DNA of 64,000 nucleotides from the NCBI GenBank assembly GCA_020746875.1, contig JAGTJL010000022.1, forward strand, positions 744,001 through 808,000, in the 5' to 3' direction. A program made the translations under genes and the position numbers. Source of the stretch: Rhexocercosporidium sp. MPI-PUGE-AT-0058. Its lineage: Eukaryota > Ascomycota > Leotiomycetes > Helotiales. Shown in pieces: positions 47,698-58,019 of this stretch (positions are counted from its first letter, which is position 1; each line of letters opens with the position of its first letter). Below the pieces are notes generated by a model. That model did not search any database. It worked only from the letters and a program-made list of their open reading frames with translations, and was not told the DNA's origin.

Positions 47698-49029
47698 ATG
47701 GAAAAAAAATCGCTCAATCTTTCAGACTACACAGTCGGCTGGCTTTGTGCCTTGGGTGAAGAAGCCTCAGCGGCAAGATGGATGCTCGATAAAAAACACG
47801 ACTTTCCAAAAGTCCGCCCAACAGACACCAACTCGTATACGTACGGAGAAATCAACGGTCACAACGTCGCTATTGCGCAAATTCCCACCGGTCAAACCGG
47901 GAAATCAGGGGCAGCGCGGATGACCGTGCAATTTTCTCAAAGTTTCCAGTCCATAAGAATATTTCTCTTCGTGGGTATCGGGGGAGGCGTGCCTATAAAT
48001 CCTTATATCAAGCCCGAGCTCAAGGATAACGAATTCATCCATCTCGGCGATGTGGTAGTTGGCTCTCCGAAATGGGCAGGTGTCCCAGCAATCATCGAGT
48101 ATGACCGAGGGAGATGCACCACAGACGGCCATGTAGCAACCAGCTTGATCGACCAACCTATCCCTCAACTCATCGGGGTGGTAGATACGATCGAGCGGAA
48201 TGATGAGGATGGGGAGCCTCCGTTCCATCGCCACCTTGCTATGCTTGCTCCGGAAAGGTTGGAGAAGTATGGAGTAAAGACCGAGTCTTTGAGGAACCGG
48301 TTCCAATATCCTGGCTCAGAGTTTGATATTTTGTGTACCCCAGAATCCGTTCATCCCAAAAATGAGGACACTTGCACCAATTCCCCCCAGGTCCTTCGCC
48401 CCAAACGCAACAGCGACAAACCAGTATTCCACCGGGGGCCTATCGCTTCCGGAGACCTTGTGATGCAGAACGGCAAAGAGAGAGACAGGTTGAGCGCAGA
48501 ATGCCATAAAGCGATCCGCTTCGAAACCGAGGCCGCTGGAGTCATGATAGACACACACAGTCTCGTTATTCGAGGAATCTCGGACTATGCCGATAGCCAC
48601 AAGCCATATAGGTGGCACAACTATGCCGCCGCAACAGCGGCTGCATTTGCAAGACAAGTCCTCGAAGAACTAGCACCGAGGAACCTGGAAGGCGTCAGAG
48701 CCAGACCTTTATCAGTGCAGAGCGGTCCAGGAAACATCCTCACACCAGTCTCGAGCAATTCTATGATCTCCCCGATTCCAGAGGTGCCAGACACTTCTGA
48801 CCCGATGCTCAATCGGGTAGAAGCACCACCCGGAGCTTTCCAGCACCAAAGAGGCGGCGTCGCTGGGAGGTCTGGCGGGTATGCGGGTCCGTCAGCGCCG
48901 ATGAATTACGAAGAAAGCATCGTTCATCCTCGAGCGGAGAGTGCTTGGGGCATCGCTGCACCGTTGACGCCATTGGGTGACAACAACTTGCTTCTGGAGC
49001 GGCTACACATCAGGGACGACAAGTGTTAG
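47698..49029 (+). CDS. Stand-alone PNP/UDP-type (nucleoside phosphorylase fold) protein
   Basis: Single-exon protein of 443 residues from the ATG at 47698; an in-frame ATG pair at 47662 would add 12. The start YTVGWLCALGEEASAARWML is the typical opening of the PNP_UDP_1 domain used as the N-terminal effector of fungal NLRs. The phosphate/nucleoside motifs follow: IFLFVGIGGGVP, HLGDVVVGSP, GPIASGDLVM and FETEAAGVM, then VIRGISDYADSHK. All key stretches are intact, so enzyme activity (nucleoside hydrolysis or phosphorolysis) is possible. After residue about 335 there is a low-complexity Pro/Ser/Gly tail and the protein ends with no NACHT, NB-ARC or repeat domain. It is either a solo signalling effector or an NLR that lost its receptor half. 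Confidence 0.85.
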   Translation: MEKKSLNLSDYTVGWLCALGEEASAARWMLDKKHDFPKVRPTDTNSYTYGEINGHNVAIAQIPTGQTGKSGAARMTVQFSQSFQSIRIFLFVGIGGGVPINPYIKPELKDNEFIHLGDVVVGSPKWAGVPAIIEYDRGRCTTDGHVATSLIDQPIPQLIGVVDTIERNDEDGEPPFHRHLAMLAPERLEKYGVKTESLRNRFQYPGSEFDILCTPESVHPKNEDTCTNSPQVLRPKRNSDKPVFHRGPIASGDLVMQNGKERDRLSAECHKAIRFETEAAGVMIDTHSLVIRGISDYADSHKPYRWHNYAAATAAAFARQVLEELAPRNLEGVRARPLSVQSGPGNILTPVSSNSMISPIPEVPDTSDPMLNRVEAPPGAFQHQRGGVAGRSGGYAGPSAPMNYEESIVHPRAESAWGIAAPLTPLGDNNLLLERLHIRDDKC

Positions 49030-49458
49030 GGTCAGGACCTGGATATTAGACTTCTGCCCACGAATCATACATTGCTGATGTATGTACTCTTCAGGCACAT
49101 GAAAGGAGAAGAAGCTAACGCCCATTCGGATACGAGATTGTCCAGGAAGAGTGGATGATTGGAAGGAGCACACAACAATGGGGACATGAGACAAAAGTGA
49201 CCAAGCAATGCGAGAAACTCTACAAATACAATAACTGTGAACAGCCCTAACTCCTATGATTCCATTCATAAAGAATATCCGAGAAGCTAATGCAACGGGC
49301 GGATTAGTCTCCTCTGCTCATCCAGAACTTGACCGTGAGTCGTAAACAATTTAATTTAATATCCTAATCCAGCTCAGATACTAACCCTAGCGGTGTCTTT
49401 CGGATTCGAAGACCAGAAACAAAGGCTCATAATTTCGTCCACGTCGGCCACCAGTTCT
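49030..49458. other. Short convergent intergenic region
   Basis: Lies between two converging genes and probably holds both 3' ends. No further feature was seen. Confidence 0.5.
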
Positions 49459-51088
49459 CTAGTTGCCAGCCAATTGGTGAACCCACTTCTCGTCCAAATT
49501 CAACATCTTTGCCACAAGATCTCCTCGCTCATGAACTGTAGACAACGCCTGTTTAGCCTCCACGTACTCATGCTGCACCAGCAACGCCGGCTCCAGATTC
49601 GCGCAAGCAGGGCACATCTGGACGATATATGCGCATGCATTCAGAGCACGGCCGCTGATCTTGAGCATCTCCCTGTCGGGGACACGCTCATCGCCGTGCA
49701 CTTGTTTTGCGGCGGCCATCAGTTCTCTCAACGCCACAGTATAGGATTCTTCGACCAAGGGCGAGGTTGACCCAGGGTTGAGGTGGTGTAACAGGCGTGC
49801 TTTGGCTAGATGCACCTGTCCGGCATAGAAGCATGCAACTTGCCGAGCGGCAAGGCGCTGGGTGTAAATACGCTTCGAGAGGTTGTCGAGGTCCTCGCAA
49901 AGCTGCATCGCGTGGCGCAAGTCGGGGTCGGTTGCCGGCGAGACGGCGAATTTGTCGAGCATGTTTTCAATGAGGCTGATGGTAATCTGGAAGCGTTTGG
50001 CGAGTGCGCTTTCTTGTGGCGGCAGGTTTTCGTGGATGGATCGAAGTTCCTGGAGGCTGGCTTTCTCGTTGTCAATGGATTGGGAGGTTTTGGGGTTGGT
50101 GGATCGGTAGATGTGGACTTTTTCGAGGAGGGCGGTTGTGGATGTTGCTGGAGATGTTAGGATAGCTGTGAAAGAGCTGGGAAAGGAAGTCTTGTGTTGT
50201 GAGGGTGGATTACCTGAACCTCCCAGTTCGAAGGCTTCTTCTCCTCGACCTTGAGCAGCATCTGGGGGTGGAGTGGATTGTCTCTGTCTCTGGGTATTGC
50301 GGGCCCGTAGTTGACGAGATAGCCAAACAACGAAACATACTGCCAATGCCACTACTGCGATGGTACCAAGAGTTATACCTGCAATCACAGGATCAGCAAC
50401 TCTAGATCTCGCATTCCGTCGACACCATGTGGAGCAAGCTGTGTCGCCTGTAGATGCCGCTGCTGGTGTTTGATTGACAGTAGTATTAGCAATAGACGAC
50501 AGTCCCGGCGTGACTGCCAGACTGAGTGTAGAGGATGAGAGAATCGATTGAGACTCTACCTTCATAGTCGTGGCAGAGTTTGATAGCTCTGCCGACCATG
50601 TACTTGGTAATGTGGATGTTGCGGCTGCTATTGATAGGGGTGTTGGGGTGGTCGCTTTAATAGCTGTCAGAAACAAGATCTGTCAATACTTTTTTAAGGG
50701 CGGATATCTTACATGCGTGAGCAGTAGCAATGGTGATGATCGGGGTCGAATCGCAATAGCTTGCAAAAACCTCCAGGGCCGAGTTCGCAGCAACTCCATC
50801 GCGACACTCAGAGGATACAGCTTTCGCGATGATGGTGTTCATAGGTGCATATTCAGTGGTGCAGAAACAGGCGGAGGAGGTGCTTGAACCGCAACCTGAG
50901 GACATGTCCCTGACAATGACGCTGAGCCTCCGCTCCGCACACGGGGCCAACAGAGTGTATCCAGGGACATCATCAATCCAGGTCTGCTGTGCAGTGGCTC
51001 CGAGGGTAGTAATCCAGATAATAGTGATAGTGAGAAGGGCAAGGAGGATCTGTTGGGAACGCATCACGAGTAATGACTGAGGGCGCAC
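49459..51088 (-). CDS. CFEM-like secreted/membrane protein with cytosolic helical domain
   Basis: Two exons, 51088-50713 and 50663-49459, joined in phase by a 49 bp intron (GTAAGA...CTGACAG), give 526 residues. A second ATG at 51064 fits a signal peptide equally well (MRSQQILLALLTITIIWI). The mature N-terminus has six Cys in a CFEM-like spacing (APC, SGCG, ACFC, SEC, SYC), two fewer than canonical CFEM. A Ser/Thr/Ala-rich linker follows, probably glycosylated, then one membrane helix (AGITLGTIAVVALAVCFVVW) with a basic stop-transfer (SRQLRARN). The inner tail of about 290 residues ends in a helical, TPR-like region (QVACFYAGQVHLAKARLL). The shape is that of a surface receptor. No ligand or partner can be inferred. 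Confidence 0.78.
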
Positions 51089-52488
51089 GCCGCTGGGAAC
51101 AATGCTGAATCGGGCTCAGGCGTAATTAGGTGGACAAGCAGCTTCTAATCTATTATTAATAGTTTCTAGAAGCTCGGAAGAGAGCTCAGAGTGAGGGTTC
51201 TGAAGAGTGACAGTAACGAGTGTTTTGAGAGACTGGAAATACTGGGAATACGGTGTTGTGAAAGCGAGTGTGGTGTGAAACGAAGAAGCTATACTCAAGC
51301 TTCAGGAAAGAAGGCAAACAAATGGTTTGTCAACTAATTAGTCGTCGGCCTCGCTTACGAGGTGGTCTCCCCTCAGAGCGATTAGGGCGCCTGGCCGTAC
51401 GAGCATCTGCTACGACCCCGCTTGGAGGCATCCGGCGGTATCTGGAACAGAGCAGAAACAAAACGTAGATTAGACAGATAGTAGGGAGGACGGAAATCGA
51501 GGGGGGGCGGGGCTGGGTTATAAGGTAGAGAAGGAAGGAGGAGAGACATCGGATATTTGACGGCCCAGTATGTCTGCTCCAGCGGTAAATGATCATGTTT
51601 CATTGGACAGTCTTCCGTGAGGCTTAAATATGGATGGGACTCGAGGGTATCCCAGTGCCCTACCTATCATGATCCGCTCGACAGCAGTATGCTGCAAGCC
51701 TCTCTGCATGAAAGCTCCAATGAGGCTACGTGCAGGAACGCTGAAGTTCTCGTGCTTGCGGCTTCAAGCTTCTGGTATCTTTTTCCAGCGGGGCTCATAG
51801 ACTGTACGCATAAACGAAAATACTCTTAGAAAGCCGGACACTGGTAGCGACTCTATTCCGCAGAAAGTTTGAAAAAGCATGCAGGACAATACAGAGGATC
51901 AATGCTAGTGTAGTCAGATCTGGATGTTCGCGTGGGTAGATCTGATTTTGATTGGACTAGTGGGCAACATTGCCTGAACGACGTAAGGAGGGATTGTGTA
52001 TTTTTGTAGCTCTCGAAATGATGGAAAGGAGCAGTAGTAGCAAATGCCAGAAGAAAGGGGCGAAAATATATTTATATGGTAGATTAATGTCATTTAGCAC
52101 TTGCTTTGTGATGGTATTCTTCATGTGTCAAAACAATTTAAATGATGCGACGGATGGTGATGGGCTTTGGACAGTGCTGGCCCCTGCATGGCTCAGGATA
52201 CTTCCTATCTGACATGTTCAGTCATGACCTTGAGGGAGCGGCTTATGAGTTTCAGAGTCATTGCGACGAGCTTTGACGTGACAGATTATCAATTGAGGGT
52301 TGGTATATATTTCAGATAGGATGGAGTCGCCATCGTCGAGAAAATTTTACTGGTTCGGCTTCGGCCCTCGAACTACCACACTCGCTAACTATACAGAGGA
52401 ATAGCGTCCATCATTTGGAGATTTGTTTCCTTATTTCTCCGCTCATACAGAGCTTCAAGGTCAAGAAAACAAAACAAAAAATTATAGT
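51089..52488. other. Intergenic, no supported gene
   Basis: Normal composition, and it contains the promoter of the CFEM-like gene. Overlapping short frames on both strands at 51268-51603 encode only basic or low-complexity peptides. Confidence 0.5.
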
Positions 52489-52986
52489 TTAGACGGAACG
52501 AGCTTTTTTGGTGGGAAACAGTCTCCAGAGTGCTCCAGGCGCTGCTGTATGTACAGTACAGGACTTCGCCTCCGTACGACTGGGCCAATTATCTTCCCCT
52601 TCTTGCCGTTTTCTTCTTGTCATTCTCACAATCTTCTTTATCATCAGAATCATCGTCATCTTCTCCTCCTCATATCCTTCCTCGCCGTCCTCTCCTTCTT
52701 CGTCTTCCTCGGCAGCTAGGGCGTGCCTTCTCCCCTTCTCCTCGCGTTCAAGAGCACCCCATTGCAAGTCTCTGTCCGCCTTAATGGAATCCCGGGGGTT
52801 CAGCTTGGTGTCTGCGGTGGAGATCTTGCCTGGTGATATGAGGTAAAGTCCGCAAAAAATCGCAAGATACGTGAAGCAACCTCTGCCCTGTACCAGAAGC
52901 TTGTAACGGCTCAGGATCGCAAAGATCTGAGACTTAGGCGGATTGACATGGACATTAAAGCCCTGAAACAGCGGCAGTAAAGTCAA
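52489..52986 (-). CDS. Possible small acidic/charged protein, unrecognised
   Basis: Open minus-strand frame of 165 codons with a hydrophobic stretch near 40-52 (CFTYLAIFCGLYLI), then a charged region (ALEREEKGRRHALAAEEDEE) and a basic C-terminus. The acidic run comes from GA-rich repeats, which can keep several frames open by chance, and other frames here are open too. No homology is recognised. An ordinary ATG start lies at 52986. Weak candidate. Confidence 0.25.
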   Translation of the reverse strand: MTLLPLFQGFNVHVNPPKSQIFAILSRYKLLVQGRGCFTYLAIFCGLYLISPGKISTADTKLNPRDSIKADRDLQWGALEREEKGRRHALAAEEDEEGEDGEEGYEEEKMTMILMIKKIVRMTRRKRQEGEDNWPSRTEAKSCTVHTAAPGALWRLFPTKKARSV

Positions 52987-53701
52987 TCGGAGACTTTTAT
53001 CCCGCTAGCTGTTCAAATGTCAAGTTAGACACAAGTTGAAAAATGGACAATACATCTTCTACTTTTTCGCTGCATAGAGTTGCATTAACAGCGCGCTCAC
53101 CTCAGCAAATACGCTGCATTCTCTACGCGCAACAAATCTACGCAATGCAGTCAATGTTTGCTGAGCACATTACTAGCTGCCAGCATGTAAAATGGCAACG
53201 ATGTTGAAATGTTGAATCTGGTGCTTTGGTGGAACCGGGTATTGGTAAGCTAATTAAGCCTAATTTCCTAGTTACATCAGTCTACACTTCATCATTCAGA
53301 GCAAAGAATATCTTCTCACCAGTAACTGGGTTACTATTGCTACGTGTATCAAAGTCTTCCGAAATTTCCGCATCCAGAAAAAACTAATCGCTCGCGGAGG
53401 GAATGGGGCACGATCAACCACCTATTCTGCTTCAATCATCATTTCGTACAATACTCTGCCCGTCTCCAAGGTAGGAGGAAACTCCAATTCTCTACTACTA
53501 GATACTCCCACAACGAATCAAATCCACCCATGGTGCTCCACCACATACTCTCCTGTATACACCAATGAGTATCCGCATATCCCATGTGAAAAGTTGCAAT
53601 CACTCGAAGGGCAAGGGGGCCAAATAAAGGAGAATAAAGAAGAAGAAAAGTATAATTTGGCCATGGCTTAGCTTGAAAGATGGGAGGCATTTAACCCGTA
53701 C
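52987..53701. other. Intergenic, no supported gene
   Basis: Slightly AT-rich DNA with no coding frame showing family features. Confidence 0.5.
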
Positions 53702-53960
53702 ATGAAGAACATGACAGAGGAGAACAAGATGGCACCAGATGCGGCACAAGCCATTTGTGATAGACACAGGGAGGTACAAGGGAGGAGCGATCTTCGCCTT
53801 ATGTGGCTTGATCTAGATATCGATGCCCTCAAGCATCAATTAGGTAGGGAACAGCAATGCACAATCTTGTAAATTGACGCAATCGAATTAAATTCATGTT
53901 GTAGGCAAAGAACTATTCTTCAAGCTCGCCACAATATCCCACAATTTTGCACGTCGTTGA
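53702..53960 (+). CDS. Candidate small two-exon protein (65 aa)
   Basis: The ATG at 53702 opens a frame of 47 codons (MKNMTEENKMAPDAAQAICD..). At GTAGGG (53844) it can splice to 53905 (acceptor TTGTAG, 61 bp intron) and continue in phase as KELFFKLATISHNFARR before a stop at 53958-53960. The peptide is charged and probably helical. Support is limited to open frame, splice signals and phase; no homologue is recognised. Read without splicing it ends ten codons later. Confidence 0.33.
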
Positions 53961-54747
53961 TCTCAGATCTCATATCTCTGGTTCTTCTAATTCGACTACA
54001 GTTAGTCACATTCCATATCTTCTCATATTGGCCGTTACTCTTTCAAAGCGCCAAACACACCATCTCAATCACCATGTTTTGTGGTATCCCGTAGCTCCTC
54101 AAGAGCAGTTTTGAAATAGGCAGCGAAGAACAAACGCTGCAAAGAAAAAGAACCGAAAGGGCGGTGATATGGGACTTCTGAAACCCAACAACAAACAACC
54201 AAGGAATGGTCCACAGTTTCTCAATGACGATCAGGATACAGCGGGATTTACAATACTGGAAAATGAGATATCGGATTCGAATATACTGAAAACTAACAAC
54301 GAAGGAGAAGTCGTCATCGTCACCGTCGTTTCAATTTCCGAAGCTTGTCTGGAGCAAAGCAAAGCTTGGTAAAGTTAAAGGCAGACCTTACCTCGGAGAA
54401 TGAGAAAGACCACCGGAATACGTAGGCAAAATGGCGGGTCCTCTTAGTCTAGTAGGAAGATGTCAGAGATAAGGCGGCTCAAATGGGAAGAAAGGGTACT
54501 GCAAGAGGAGAGAGTGGGTTTAGGGCTATGTCAGTGGAGATTCGTTCTTGAAGGGTGGCCCCTAGATGTTAGCGTACGAACCGTCTGGTCCATCATGTGA
54601 CGTCAGCTATTCCAATCGAGTCGTAGTATATATCCCTAAATATCTACTTCTATCATTTCCTCAGCGATATAAAGCTCTCTTTAAGTTCTATAAGAAGAGC
54701 ATCCAACTCACTCAATCGTTATACCCCATTGAGATATCATCGCCACC
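53961..54747. other. Intergenic with weak coding hints
   Basis: A 67-codon frame at 54169-54372 (MGLLKPNNKQPRN..) has no domain or clear splice partner and was not called. TATATATCC and GATATAAAG at 54628-54672 are plausible TATA elements for the next gene. Confidence 0.4.
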
Positions 54748-55194
54748 ATGATCTGTGGGCTTTTACGAGCCCTGAGGAAGGGGGGTTCCAAAACTTGTTC
54801 TTCAAATATAACAACATCATCCCGAGCCGACGAGAATCCTCCTCCATACTCCGAAGCCGCACCATCGCGAAACTCTGATTCAAAAGAAGACAATACCACG
54901 AGCCACCTCACGCCTCAAGTAACACACGCGCACATTATGGACAGCCTGAGAGCGAAACGGGAAGAGCAACTGGACAGCATTGAAGACGAGCCATATACAT
55001 TACACCAAGCTAAACTGAAGTTCCAAGAAGCAATTTCAGATTATGGTAAGGCTGGATGGGGAGAGGAAGGAAGAAGGAAGTACAATAGAGCGGAAAGACA
55101 ATACCAGCTGATCCAGGAAAAGCATCGTCAGAACCAGAGAAAGCTGCGTGCTATAGAGCGGGAGATTCAGGAGTGGAAGGCTAGGCGCCCTTAG
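54748..55194 (+). CDS. Small coiled-coil protein, unknown function (148 aa)
   Basis: Intact frame with an excellent start context (CGCCACCATGAT) and TATA-like motifs 75-120 bp upstream. The N-terminus is short and contains Cys (MICGLLRALRKGG). A Pro/Ser-rich linker with NPPPYSEAAP (a PPxY motif that WW domains can bind) follows. The C-terminal 85 residues are highly charged and helical, consistent with coiled coil (YNRAERQYQLIQEKHRQNQR). No family is recognised. An adjacent gene (56260) also ends in a charged helix, so the two may be distantly related. Confidence 0.6.
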   Translation: MICGLLRALRKGGSKTCSSNITTSSRADENPPPYSEAAPSRNSDSKEDNTTSHLTPQVTHAHIMDSLRAKREEQLDSIEDEPYTLHQAKLKFQEAISDYGKAGWGEEGRRKYNRAERQYQLIQEKHRQNQRKLRAIEREIQEWKARRP

Positions 55195-55401
55195 CTTTAC
55201 AGTCGGCATTGAGGAATGCTGAAGTGCGGGTAAACATGGTTATTTTATGTGGTCAATGAGATGCGCCATATATCTCGAAGTCCAGCCACACATCCACTTC
55301 TACCAACCTCCCCTTATCTCGAAATCACGCGCAGGAAACACATTTCGTTCTTCTTACAAACTTTGATCTACACTTCATTCACTCAGCACCCCTAGTCAAT
55401 A

Positions 55402-55566
55402 ATGCCTTTTACGATCTGCTTGGTGATGCCACGAGAGACAATCCGTTTCTGTAGAGAATGGGGGGAATTCGTCCTCATCTTAATGGAGTTCCTGTGGTCT
55501 CCACTTGCTGGTCTCATGCTCGCTATTCTATATGACCACTTTTTCAAATACCAATGGCGAATATAG
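55402..55566 (+). CDS. Candidate 54 aa single-pass membrane peptide
   Basis: Short open frame MPFTICLVMPRETIRFCREW.. with one hydrophobic segment (FVLILMEFLWSPLAGLMLAI) and a charged tail (YDHFFKYQWRI). It has a reasonable start context (AATAATGCC). Such frames can arise by chance; it is listed because the composition is that of a real membrane micropeptide. Confidence 0.25.
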   Translation: MPFTICLVMPRETIRFCREWGEFVLILMEFLWSPLAGLMLAILYDHFFKYQWRI

Positions 55567-55674
55567 GGATCTGGGGAGCATCCTAATCAATTGGACTTGT
55601 AAGCATCGCACCCTCCGGTTTCTCTTGATTTCATGGCACTAACGAGATTTCTAGGAAGACGTGGGCCAGCTAAA

Positions 55675-56058
55675 TAGATTTTTGTTTGTGCGTATGGTCG
55701 AGCATGGGTCGGTACCATTCTTGGAATGCTGCCGCTAGTGAGTGGAAATACTGGAGGTGCATTCCGCACATGCGGATTGGGGATAGGCTGAATTAAGCGA
55801 GGACTATCGACGTCAACAACACACATTGGGACTGCTGTGGTGCATGTTTCCAGATTAAATATCACCAAAGCTTATCCGGAGTGTGACATTTACTCGTTTC
55901 TGGATCAAACACGTTCCAATATCATTTGTGTGGCTAGAAATAATCATGTGAAAACGTGTCAATGTTGCCTGGAAAGGAATCTTAAGCGAGGACCGGACTC
56001 AGTAGTTGTGAACTGTGACGATCCTTACATTCTTACTGGACCAAACACTATGAAGTAG
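55675..56058 (+). pseudogene. Possible decayed gene with one TGA
   Basis: A plus-strand frame reads RAWVGTILGMLPLVSGNTGG.., meets TGA at 55789-55791 (possibly TGG to TGA), and continues for 88 codons (RLNITKAYPECDIYSFLD.., CQCCLERNLKRGP) to TAG at 56056-56058. It is Cys-containing and balanced in composition, but no family is recognised and no upstream start is secure. Low confidence. Confidence 0.25.
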
Positions 56059-56259
56059 GATTCCCAGGCTACTCAGCACCATGTCCTACAGTAGACCTAG
56101 TGTACAGTTCAAATCCGAACCATTCTTCCCATATTGTTAACTCGACTTTCAATATTCCACAATGACTTCTAAACCAGTGCAATAATTTGAGTTAAACATT
56201 CCTTCCAAATATCTCAGTAGTTAACAAGCATATGAACAAGTTTCATCACATACATCGAA

Positions 56260-56883
56260 ATGAACACCAACGATGGTAGCAGTAATCAGACGATCCAGGA
56301 TCGAGCCATGTGTGGCGTCCTGGCCTTCTGCACGTCATTCATGCTCTGGATCTGGATTGCAGCACAACTTGGAATACCAGTTCTCTTTTCAATTGTAGTG
56401 TTCATACTACTTGCAGCTCTGGATATCGTCATATGTTTTATCATCTGGTCATGTCAAACATCTCGGAGAATTATCGAGCCCCCACTCCTCTCTCGAAAAC
56501 CATCTCATGACAGTGGATATACATCGCAATACGGATCAATTAACACACCTGAAGAACGACTCAAGATCAGCAATGAAGATCGTTTCTGCCAATTGTGCAC
56601 ACTAAGAGCACAAAAAAGGACCCTTCAAAACGAGATCGAAGTGCTGAATCAGAAAGCACGTGATGCGTATGAAAAGCACTCGAAAGCTTCTCGCTTCTTC
56701 TTGGAGCATGATGCGCATAAGATGGCGTGTTTTGGCACAAGCTCACATGCATTTGATGCGAGTAGAGCTTGGTATACTGCTGATTTGGAGAGGACGATGA
56801 AGAATAGGCAGTTGGAGAATCGTCAGCAAAGGATTAAGGAGTTGAGAGAAGAGATGCAGGATCACTTTTGGGATGTTGTTTAA
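56260..56883 (+). CDS. Two-helix membrane protein with C-terminal coiled coil (207 aa)
   Basis: Intact single-exon frame. Residues 17-62 are strongly hydrophobic and form two membrane helices as a hairpin (GVLAFCTSFMLWIWIAAQ and IPVLFSIVVFILLAALDIVI). A short Ser/Tyr-rich linker (SHDSGYTSQYG) follows. Then come a CQLC pair near residue 108 and a long charged coiled-coil region (RTLQNEIEVLNQKARDAYEK; RQQRIKELREEMQ). The function is unknown. With the N-terminal hairpin in a membrane, the coiled coil would face the cytosol. It lies 1.07 kb after the small coiled-coil gene on the same strand. Confidence 0.65.
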   Translation: MNTNDGSSNQTIQDRAMCGVLAFCTSFMLWIWIAAQLGIPVLFSIVVFILLAALDIVICFIIWSCQTSRRIIEPPLLSRKPSHDSGYTSQYGSINTPEERLKISNEDRFCQLCTLRAQKRTLQNEIEVLNQKARDAYEKHSKASRFFLEHDAHKMACFGTSSHAFDASRAWYTADLERTMKNRQLENRQQRIKELREEMQDHFWDVV

Positions 56884-57053
56884 TATTCTAATTGTCAATT
56901 CGTTCGACGCGGACGCTTGGATAACCTGTTGTGGTCTAGCATATGAACAGTTGGGCTACTCAGGCATTCTTTAGAGAATGATTTGTTTTAGAAAGAATCG
57001 GCAGCGAAGCTCCAATACTGATTGTTTAATTCATGCTAGTATAGGCTCTGCGT

Positions 57054-58019
57054 TCACTTTTCCTCCATTTGGAGTGCCAACTTCTCTTTCAAGAACTCAA
57101 AAATATCTCGGAGCATATCCTTCGAGTACCAATGTTCAAGTCCTTCGTACTCCACCATCCGAACACCTGCCCCAAGCAACTCCATACACTTTTGAGATTC
57201 CCGACCCAAGTTAATATTCACTCTCTGGTCGTCTGTTCCATGTCCAAGAAAGATAGGAATGTGTCGAAAGACCGTTCCATTCTTGTCATTCATGTCTAGC
57301 TCTTCCCTCAAAAGAGTGACGGCCTGAATCGCTGAATCTGAGTTCAAATCTTTCTCCAGGCTCGGAATCCCGAGAGTAAAAGGGTCGTCATCTTCTTCTC
57401 TAGAGAGCGCAAAATAATCATCATCGTCAAATTCTGGCGATGATACCCCATTTGAACCATGTATCTGAACCAGATCCGTCATGACATTTGCGAAAGGTAA
57501 CCACCCACACATTCCAACCGCCGCAGCAAAGGGCTCCCCATCCCAAGTCAAAAGCGCCGCCAAAGTTGTAGCACAACCCTGACTCAATCCCCAAAGAACT
57601 GCATTCTCAGCCCCCACAGCCTCAATCTCCGTCTTCAGAAGACCATGTATATACAGAACGCTCCTACGCAACTCCTTGGGAATGAGGTCCTGTCTCTCAG
57701 TATGCTTCTCAAGATACCAATTGTTGAACCACTGGTGGGTATACGAGCGCTTATAGATCGTTGCGCGATTTCGCGATGCAGTTGGGAAGATGATTTTGGC
57801 ATTGGGAAAGGCTTCCTGGAGAGTTTCGCCGCGGCCAGTGGCTTTCGTTGCGAGGAGGGGCGGGGCAAATTTTGCCGCGAAGGACCCTCGTCCGTGGAGG
57901 ATGATGATTGATTGGCGATGCTCCATTTGTGGAGGAAGAATTATAGGATCCGGGAAAACGCCAGGTTTGTGAATTTCTGGTCTGAGAGCAGACTTGTCGA
58001 TGACTTCGGATGAAGCCAT
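57054..58019 (-). CDS. Acyl-protein thioesterase/carboxylesterase-like alpha/beta hydrolase
   Basis: Single-exon 321-residue member of the phospholipase/carboxylesterase (Abhydrolase_2) family, whose cytosolic enzymes remove acyl chains from proteins or lysophospholipids. The oxyanion strand is ILHGRGS (40-46). The nucleophile Ser146 lies in GLSQG (most members have GFSQG), Asp264 in HGTDDQRV and His296 in GLEHW. The catalytic triad is therefore complete. An acidic insert (FDDDDYFALSREEDDD, about 197-212) makes it longer than the roughly 230-residue APT1 type; such longer forms are common in ascomycetes. It starts at the first ATG (58019). Substrate unknown. Confidence 0.88.
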   Translation of the reverse strand: MASSEVIDKSALRPEIHKPGVFPDPIILPPQMEHRQSIIILHGRGSFAAKFAPPLLATKATGRGETLQEAFPNAKIIFPTASRNRATIYKRSYTHQWFNNWYLEKHTERQDLIPKELRRSVLYIHGLLKTEIEAVGAENAVLWGLSQGCATTLAALLTWDGEPFAAAVGMCGWLPFANVMTDLVQIHGSNGVSSPEFDDDDYFALSREEDDDPFTLGIPSLEKDLNSDSAIQAVTLLREELDMNDKNGTVFRHIPIFLGHGTDDQRVNINLGRESQKCMELLGAGVRMVEYEGLEHWYSKDMLRDIFEFLKEKLALQMEEK

